Positions 1 to 6,400 of a DNA stretch of 13,277 nt are shown here, in pieces (within the stretch, counting starts at the first letter, position 1; each line of letters opens with the position of its first letter). The translations under genes and the position numbers were made by a program. The notes below the pieces were generated by a model, which did no database searches, was not told the origin of the DNA, and was given only the letters and a program-made list of their open reading frames with translations. Source of the stretch: Bacteroidota bacterium (lineage in GTDB: Bacteria > Bacteroidota > Bacteroidia > Chitinophagales > Chitinophagaceae); the NCBI GenBank assembly GCA_029778965.1, contig JAKPBL010000337.1, forward strand, positions 1 to 13,277, written 5' to 3'.

Positions 1-195
1 CCGTGCGGGGTTGTCCTGCTTCAGGCCAGGCGTTTTGTTGAGGTCATAATAACCGCAAAGCGCATGCTCCTGCAGCAGGCTGTACACCGTTTGACAGCCG
101 GTGCAGCAGAACGACTGGTCGCCTGCCACGATCGGCTGGTCTCCGCAGTCGGCCCCGCAATGGCTGCAGGCAACGGAATATAAGGTGGCTGCCAT
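1..195 (-). CDS. ccoI: Cu-translocating P-type ATPase CcoI/FixI, N-terminal part (runs off left edge)
   Basis: Only the first 65 codons are present. The minus-strand reading frame starts at ATG 195-193 and encodes MAATLYSVACSHCG..., followed by FCCTGCQTVYSLL and then LCGYYDLNKTPG. The CxHCG, FCCxGCQxVY and YYDLNxxPG signature is the N-terminal metal-binding domain of CcoI/FixI-type heavy-metal P-type ATPases. These export copper across the inner membrane for assembly of the CuB centre of cbb3-type cytochrome oxidase. The heavy-metal-associated domain, membrane helices and DKTGT phosphorylation site would lie beyond the left edge and cannot be checked. No Shine-Dalgarno is visible. It is the only ATG in frame, and the bases TAGTTTCG lie a few bases upstream, so the leader may be very short. 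The gene is divergent from the RIC-like/kinase/regulator operon, with 103 nt between starts, which suggests shared control of micro-aerobic respiration. Confidence 0.8.
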   Translation of the reverse strand, partial: MAATLYSVACSHCGADCGDQPIVAGDQSFCCTGCQTVYSLLQEHALCGYYDLNKTPGLKQDNPAR

Positions 196-249
196 ATTGC
201 GAAACTACCGGCGGCGGCGCGGGTGGCTGCTGACAAGCTTCATTGCTTT

Positions 250-267
250 TCCTGATTTTGGTCAGGA
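250..267. promoter_or_regulatory. Candidate Crp/Fnr-family operator between the divergent genes
   Basis: The sequence TCCTGA-N6-TCAGGA is a perfect 6+6 palindrome with a 6-base spacer, the spacing of Crp (TGTGA-N6-TCACA) and Fnr-type sites, and it has the common TGA...TCA core. Its centre (258.5) is 63 bases from the ccoI start and 40 bases from the start of the RIC-like gene. The response regulator encoded at 2298-3356 has a Crp-type helix-turn-helix and is the obvious candidate ligand. Binding itself is inferred. Confidence 0.5.
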
Positions 268-298
268 TCCGGCTCAACCGCTTTCGCAATTTTTACGT

Positions 299-1045
299 AT
301 GCATCAGAAATTATTGCCGGTACTGCCTACCGACACGGTACAGGAGCTTGTACACCGCGACTACCGGATGGCGGCTGTTTTTCACCGGCATGAGATGGCT
401 TATTGCGCGGATGGATCGCTGGCGCTGCTGTGCGACCGGCACGGGGTGGCGGTGGATGAGCTGCGCGAAGAGCTGGAAAACGTTACCCGGAACAGCATGC
501 CCCCACCTCCACCCGATTACAGCAGTTGGGATATGGATTTCCTGGTGAAGTACCTGGTGAAAGTATATCATGGCTATTTCCGCCGGCGCCTGCCCGAGAT
601 CAGCGCCCTGCTGACTGGTTTTATAAAAGAGAATGAGGAGACGCTTGCATATTGCACACCAATGGGCCGGGCTTTCAAAAAAATGGAGCTGCAGCTATTC
701 GGGCAGCTCGATGTTAAAGAACATACCATTTATCCATATATAACCCGGGTGGCCAATGCGCTGAACAGCGATGCCTCGTACGCGCGCCTGCTGGTTCGAA
801 CCCTGCGCAAGCCCCTGGCCGACGTACAGCAGAAAAGCGAAATGCTGCTGGCTGAATTTCTCTCCGAAATGCGCCTGCATACGACCGGTTATTCGCTGCT
901 TTCCGAACACTGTTCCTCGCACAGCGTGGTAGTTGCCTGCCTGCGGGAACTCGACGAGCAAATGAATGAATACCTGCTCATCGAGCGAACCGAATTGTAT
1001 CCGCGGGCTATTCAAATGGAAAAACGACTGCTGGAAGAAGCGTGA
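299..1045 (+). CDS. RIC/ScdA/YtfE-like protein with degenerate diiron site
   Basis: The protein has 248 residues from ATG 299. The frame is open further upstream, but that part is antisense to ccoI and lacks family similarity, whereas the ScdA_N-like region begins just after this ATG. Residues about 11-62 (TVQELVHRDYRMAAVF... YCADG ...DELREELENV) match the ScdA_N/DUF542 domain of the iron-sulfur cluster repair (RIC) family. Its usual CCGG is CADG here, so only Cys36 remains. Residues about 80-248 resemble the hemerythrin-like domain, including YH(91) and the end motif LYPRA. By eye against E. coli YtfE, His84 and Glu208 are kept (His91, Glu229). His129, Glu133, His160 and His204 appear as Gln136, Lys140, Met182 and Tyr225. 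Classical diiron chemistry is therefore doubtful, and a sensory or partner role for the kinase is possible. The stop codon overlaps the kinase ATG by 1 nt (TGATG), implying translational coupling. Confidence 0.7.
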   Translation: MHQKLLPVLPTDTVQELVHRDYRMAAVFHRHEMAYCADGSLALLCDRHGVAVDELREELENVTRNSMPPPPPDYSSWDMDFLVKYLVKVYHGYFRRRLPEISALLTGFIKENEETLAYCTPMGRAFKKMELQLFGQLDVKEHTIYPYITRVANALNSDASYARLLVRTLRKPLADVQQKSEMLLAEFLSEMRLHTTGYSLLSEHCSSHSVVVACLRELDEQMNEYLLIERTELYPRAIQMEKRLLEEA

Positions 1046-2301
1046 TGCCTATATTTGAGCCGATGTCGGCTACACAGGAACAACAACACCTCATCGCGAT
1101 GTTCAATAACGCGACGGAGGGAATTATTATTACCGAGCGCGGCGGCGAGATCATGCTGGTGAATCCCGCGGCTGAACGCATGTTCGGCTATGCACACAAT
1201 GAAATGCTGGGCAGGCAGATCGAAGTGCTGATACCCGCCACCTCGTCCGGGCATCACCGTGGGTTGCGCGAGGAGTTTTACCGGCATCCCTCCAACCGCG
1301 TAATGGGGCATGGCCGTGATCTCTTCGGCCAGCGGAAAGACGGCAGCCTGCTTCCCGTGGAGATCAGCTTAAGCTATTACCGGATCGGCGAAGCGCTGCA
1401 CGTGATCGCCTTTGTAATAGATATTACGCACCGCAAGCAGATCGAAGCCGATATGCTGCGCCAGCAGGCCGAGCTGGAAAAGGTCAGCATTGAAGTAAAG
1501 CAACTCAATGCCGAGCTCGAAGCGAAAGTCGAAGAGCGCACGGTCATTTTAAAAGAGGCGCTCGAAAAGCTGGAGCGTTCACAAATCGAATTGAACGAAG
1601 CCCTCCAGGCCGAAAAACAACTCAACGAGATCAAAAGCCGTTTTGTGTCGATGGCTTCACACGAATTTCGCACGCCCCTGAGCACGGTGCTGTCGTCGGC
1701 CAGCCTGTTGTCGAAATACCAGGGTGGTGAGGAACAGGACAAGCGCGACCGGCATATTGAAAAGATCAAAGGGTCGGTAAAGCACCTGAACGACATCCTG
1801 GAAGATTTTCTTTCGCTGGGGCGGCTCGATGAAGGCAAAGTACGCATCGATGAAAAGCGGTTCGACCTGCAGCAGGTAGTTGCCGATACTGTGGAAGAAA
1901 TGCACCTGATGCTGAAACCGGGCCAGCGTATCAACTTGCACTATGCGGCACCGCGGGAGATCACCACCGATCCGAAATTATTGAAGAACATGCTGATCAA
2001 CCTGTTGAGCAACGCCATCAAATTTTCAGCCGCGGGTTCGGTGGTGGAAGTGCGGGTTGCCGCTATTGGCCAAACGGTACGGATAGAAGTGGAAGACCAT
2101 GGTATCGGTATTCCCGAAAGCGACCAGCCGCGGCTGTTCAGCAGTTTTTTCCGTGGCGCCAATGCCACCAATATACAGGGTACCGGGCTGGGCCTGCAGA
2201 TCATTAAAAGATACGCCGATCTTATAGGGGCCATGGTCAGTATGCGCAGCGTACTGAACGAAGGCTCTGTTTTTATCATCGATATTCCGGTAGCAACATG
2301 A
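1045..2301 (+). CDS. Soluble PAS-domain sensor histidine kinase, FixL-like
   Basis: The protein has 418 residues from ATG 1045, which sits in the TGATG overlap with the previous stop; a GTG one codon earlier is the alternative. No membrane segment or signal peptide is seen, so it should be cytoplasmic. Residues about 10-130 form a PAS domain (MFNNATEGIII ... MFGY ... GRDLFGQRKDGSLLPVEISL ... VIDITHRKQ). Residues about 131-198 form a long coiled coil. The HisKA domain has SHEFRTPLS with the phospho-acceptor His206. The HATPase domain shows an N box (NLLSNAIKFS), a G1 box (DHGIGIP), an F-type stretch (LFSSFFRG) and a G2 box (GTGLGL). Compared by eye with rhizobial FixL, His71 falls where the proximal heme histidine sits and Arg91, in GHGRDLFG, where the distal arginine sits, so an oxygen-sensing heme PAS is plausible but unproven. 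It overlaps the regulator gene by 4 nt (ATGA), so the two form a cognate pair. Confidence 0.93.
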   Translation: MPIFEPMSATQEQQHLIAMFNNATEGIIITERGGEIMLVNPAAERMFGYAHNEMLGRQIEVLIPATSSGHHRGLREEFYRHPSNRVMGHGRDLFGQRKDGSLLPVEISLSYYRIGEALHVIAFVIDITHRKQIEADMLRQQAELEKVSIEVKQLNAELEAKVEERTVILKEALEKLERSQIELNEALQAEKQLNEIKSRFVSMASHEFRTPLSTVLSSASLLSKYQGGEEQDKRDRHIEKIKGSVKHLNDILEDFLSLGRLDEGKVRIDEKRFDLQQVVADTVEEMHLMLKPGQRINLHYAAPREITTDPKLLKNMLINLLSNAIKFSAAGSVVEVRVAAIGQTVRIEVEDHGIGIPESDQPRLFSSFFRGANATNIQGTGLGLQIIKRYADLIGAMVSMRSVLNEGSVFIIDIPVAT

Positions 2302-3356
2302 AAACTGTATTGATCATAGAAGACAATAACGATATCCGCGAGAATACGGCCGAGATACTGGAGCTCGCGGGCTATCGTGCTTTGACTGCTGAGAACGGCA
2401 AGGTGGGCGTACAGGTAGCGCTGGAAAAGAACCCTGATATTATTGTATGTGATATCATGATGCCTGAACTCGACGGTTACGGGGTATTGCACCTGTTGCG
2501 CAAGAACGACCTGACGCGCTACACACCGTTCATTTTTTTAACGGCCAGGATAGAACGCGCCGATTTCCGCAAGGGAATGGAAATGGGCGCCGACGATTAT
2601 ATCACCAAACCCTTTGAAGAGATCGAATTGCTGAGCGCTGTCGAGCAGCGGTTACGCAAACAGGAAGCGCTTACGCAACAATTCCAATTTTCAGGGAAGG
2701 GCGTGGCCGACTTTTTACAGCAGGTAAAGCTCAGTGGACTGATCCCGCAGCTTTCCGAGCAATACAACGTAGAGCATTATGCGAAAAAGCAGCAGGTGTA
2801 CCAGGAAGGACGCCGTTCGCGGTTCTTATACGTGGTGCTGAAGGGAAAGATCAAAGTGTTCCGGTACAGCGACGAGAGCAAGGAATACATTACCAGCATT
2901 TATGCCCCCGGTGATTTCGTGGGATATCATTCCTTACTGGAGAACAGCAATTACACCGATAACGCGTCGGCGATGGAAGACAGCGAATTGCTGCTGGTGC
3001 CGCGGGAAGATTTCTTTTCGCTGCTGAAAGCCGACCCTTCGGTGATGGCGCGGTTCATACAGATCATCAGCCAGGATGTGAAAGAAAAAGAAGAGCGGCT
3101 GCTGCAGCTCGCTTATGGCTCTTTGCGCAAACGGGTTGCCATCGCCTTGCTCGACCTGCTGCAGAAATACCAGGCGACGGGCTCTTCGTCGATGGAGATA
3201 TCCCGCGATGATATTGCCCATTATGTGGGTACGGCCACGGAATCGCTGATTCGCACCCTGAGCGACTTCAAATCGGAAAAACGAGTGGAAATACGCGAAG
3301 GCCGCATTCACATCCCCGAACCCGACAAGCTCCGGGAAGTGGTGCAGTACAGCTAG
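2298..3356 (+). CDS. Response regulator with receiver domain fused to Crp/Fnr-type regulator
   Basis: The protein has 352 residues. Residues 1-120 are a receiver domain with acidic residues Glu8/Asp9, phospho-acceptor Asp52 (DIMMPELDG), Thr82 and Lys104 (KPFEE). Residues about 145-265 are a cyclic-nucleotide-binding-like beta-roll (GRRSRFLYVVLKGKIKVF ... APGDFVGYHSLL). Its phosphate cassette lacks the Crp glutamate and arginine (GDF and DNASA instead of GEL and RSA), so cAMP binding is unlikely. There is no N-terminal cysteine cluster, so it is not an Fnr-type iron-sulfur sensor. Residues about 270-340 are a Crp-type winged HTH (ISRDDIAHYVGTATESLIRTL). Glu315 and Arg319 occupy the positions of Crp Glu181 and Arg185, which read the TGA core. 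It is the last gene of the operon with the PAS kinase. Phosphorylation probably controls DNA binding. In function it would combine FixJ and FixK in one protein. Confidence 0.93.
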   Translation: MKTVLIIEDNNDIRENTAEILELAGYRALTAENGKVGVQVALEKNPDIIVCDIMMPELDGYGVLHLLRKNDLTRYTPFIFLTARIERADFRKGMEMGADDYITKPFEEIELLSAVEQRLRKQEALTQQFQFSGKGVADFLQQVKLSGLIPQLSEQYNVEHYAKKQQVYQEGRRSRFLYVVLKGKIKVFRYSDESKEYITSIYAPGDFVGYHSLLENSNYTDNASAMEDSELLLVPREDFFSLLKADPSVMARFIQIISQDVKEKEERLLQLAYGSLRKRVAIALLDLLQKYQATGSSSMEISRDDIAHYVGTATESLIRTLSDFKSEKRVEIREGRIHIPEPDKLREVVQYS

Positions 3357-3458
3357 TTGGCTCAACGCGGAGAGTTTTGTATATTGGCACCATCCCCCTT
3401 CTAAACAACTGTTAACCTTTCCCTTTAGACCGTATGGAACCAATCACCAGCGCTTCTT

Positions 3459-6400
3459 ATGGCTTACCTGATGCGATTATGGACAAAGGCCGGCTGCGCG
3501 TTGCTCGCGTTGTTGTTTGCACATGCCGCCATTGGTCAGCTCCGGGCCGATTTCACGACCGACCTGGCAGGGGGCTGCTCTCCGCTGGTCGTTGCCTTTA
3601 CCAATACAAGTACGGGCTTTTCTGCGGCTGCCACCTTTAGCTGGGATTTTGGCAATGGCGGTACCGGCCACGATCCCAACGGCAGCAGCATTTACCGCGA
3701 CCCGCAAACCTATACCATTACGCTTACCGTGCACGACGGCCCGCAAACCGCCATCGCCACCAAAACCATTACCGTATACAGGAATCCCACGGTGAACTTT
3801 CAGTTTGATCAGACCCGTGGCTGCGCACCGCTCGGGGTGAATTTCAGCAGCCAGGTGAACCCGGGCAGCGGTTCTGTTACCGAATACCTCTGGGATTTCG
3901 GCGATGGCCAGGTGCTTCAAACCGCCAATGCCCCCCAGGCATCGCATACCTATGAAAGCCGTGGTAATCCACCCATAAGCCTAACCATTACCAATAGTTT
4001 CGGCTGTCATACCACGGTCGATAAAACGGGGCTAACCGTGCTGGACCCCATCGTCATACAGGCGGGCGCCGACCAGGGGGTGTACTGTACCGCCGGCGCA
4101 CCGGTAACATTCAGCAACAGCAGCACCGGCCCCGGCACGCTAAGCTATTCCTGGGATTTTGGCGATGGAAAAACCGGCACCCAGCCCCGGCCGACGCACG
4201 TGTATGGAGAGAAGGGCGTATTTCGGCCATCCCTCACCGTCAGCAGCAGCGAAGGGTGTTCCGTTACAAAGGAGCTGGCACCGGTTAATATCGCGCAGTT
4301 CGAGTCTTCATTTGAGGCGCCCGCCGCTGTTTGCACCAACAACGCCGCCACGTTTACCAATACAAGCGCCCACCCACAAAGCAGCCGCTGGCTGGTGCTT
4401 CCGGGCAATGTGCCCTTCACCGGCAATGCTTTCACCTATACGTTTCCGCAACCGGGTGAATATACCGTTCGGCTTACCAATGTATATGACGGCTGTGAGG
4501 ATATCGTGGAGAAGAAAATAACCGTATCGGCGGGTGAGCCGCTGCCTCCGTTCCAGGTGTTGCTTAACAATACCTGTGGCGCCCCGGCAGAAGTGCAATT
4601 CAATGACCAAAGCACCGCGGCCACCCAGTGGAGCTGGGATTTTGGCGACAACCAAACCGGCGCTGCAAAACAGGCAACGCATACCTATACAAAGAATGGC
4701 GACTATACGGTTACGCTGACCACTACCAACCAGGCGGGCTGCGTACAAGTCGTGCAGAGACCGGTAAGCATTGCCGGCCCGGATATCAGCATTGTGCACA
4801 CCGACCGGGTCGAAGGATGTATCGGCCTGGCAGTCGGCTTTGCCGTGAACCAGCCCGGCGAGATCAGCAGCTACACCTGGAGTTTCGGCGACGGGGAAAC
4901 CGCGAATACAGCTAACCCGACCCATGTATTCAATAGCCCAGGACAGTTTGATGTGCTATTGCAATACCAGACCCGCAGCGGGTGCAGCGGCACAGCCGTA
5001 TTCCGCTCGGTGCGTACCTACACCAAACCCGCTGCCGCCTTCAGCGCCGTTACCGAAGTCTGCGGAAATACGCCCGTAACGTTCAGCAACGAAACTACAG
5101 GCGAAGCTTTTGACTGGCTCTGGAATTTCGGTGATGGCGGCACCTCGGTTGAATTTGAGGCAAGCCACCAGTATATGCAGGCAGGCACTTATACCGTGCA
5201 GTTGATTGCGGGCAACCGCGCCTGTGCCGATACGCTTGTGCGCGAGCAATATATACAGGTAAAGCCGCCTTTTCCTGTGATCAGGAAATCATTTGTCGAA
5301 GACTGCATGCAGCCGGGCAGGGTTTTGCTAACGCAGGATGCCGCCGTTAACCAGGCCACCCAACTGACCTGGGATTACGGTGACGGACAAACGCAGCCGG
5401 TGGCACCCACCGAAGAAGCGACCACACACGTATATGCGCAATCGGGCCTGTACCGGGTGTACCTGGTCGCCGTAAATGGCGGGTGCACCGTGCGCGACTC
5501 GATCGATGTGCCGGTTTTACTGGCGCAACAACCGCAACTGACGGCCGACCTGGCGGCGGTTTGCGGAACGGGACAGTTACGCATCAATATCAGCGGACTG
5601 GCGCCCAATCCCGCGGTTACTAACGGAAACCAATACACGATTACAGGCTGGGAGTACGCCGACGGTACACCCTTTACGCCGGTGTATGAAAACGCCGATC
5701 CCGTTTTTGGCACCAGCTATGCAGTCACTATCAGCAGACTTCAGAACGGGCAGCAGGGCATCCGCGCCCTCGTCAGGCAAAACAGCTATCCCGGTTGTGT
5801 GTATCGCACCAACCTGCTACCACTCGACATCCGGGGTCCGAAGCCGCAATTGGGATTCGACCAGAACAATATATGCTATACATCGCCGGTTCGCTTTCGC
5901 GATCTGTCGCAGCCGCGCAACAATGTGGCGGTCACCAACTGGTCGGTTGATTTCGGCGACGGGTCAGATACCAGCTTTACGACCCTGCCTCCGGGCGGCC
6001 TTTTTGAACACCAGTACGCCTCCCCCGGTTCGTATGCCGCGGTGCTTACCGTAACCGATGCGGAAGGCTGCTCGGCCGGCACACCCATGAACCCTGTCGA
6101 TAAAGCAATAGCCCGTGGCCCGCGCGCCGCCTTCAGCATTGATCCTGATCCGGTTTTTCCTAACACAACAGTTCGATTTATCAACCAGACAAACGCCAGC
6201 AGCAGCAACCCCACCTACCTGTGGCATTTCAGCAGCGGCGCCGACTATACCCAGTTTGCACCGCCCGATAAATTATACGGGGCGCTGGGCACCATCGATA
6301 CGGTGAGGCTGATTGCTTTTGACCCTGCAGGCTGCGTGGACACGGCGTTTAAAATCATTGTTGTAAAAGATGTGGCTGCTGCCTTTACCTATGAAACCAA

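Noticed and set aside
101..298. Upstream extension of the RIC-like reading frame
   Set aside because: It is antisense to the conserved N terminus of ccoI and has no family similarity. The ScdA_N-like domain begins right after ATG 299.
3404..3416. Short palindromes AACA-AC-TGTT and GTTAAC
   Set aside because: They are too short and expected by chance in an AT-rich spacer.
3375..3433. Promoter for the PKD gene (TTTTG, TATATTGG, TAACCTTTC)
   Set aside because: Pieces resemble the -33 and -7 boxes, but no pair has both a good match and correct spacing, so no promoter is called.
3434..3640. 68-codon plus-strand frame overlapping the start of the PKD gene
   Set aside because: It is out of frame with the clear signal peptide and PKD modules and its translation resembles nothing.
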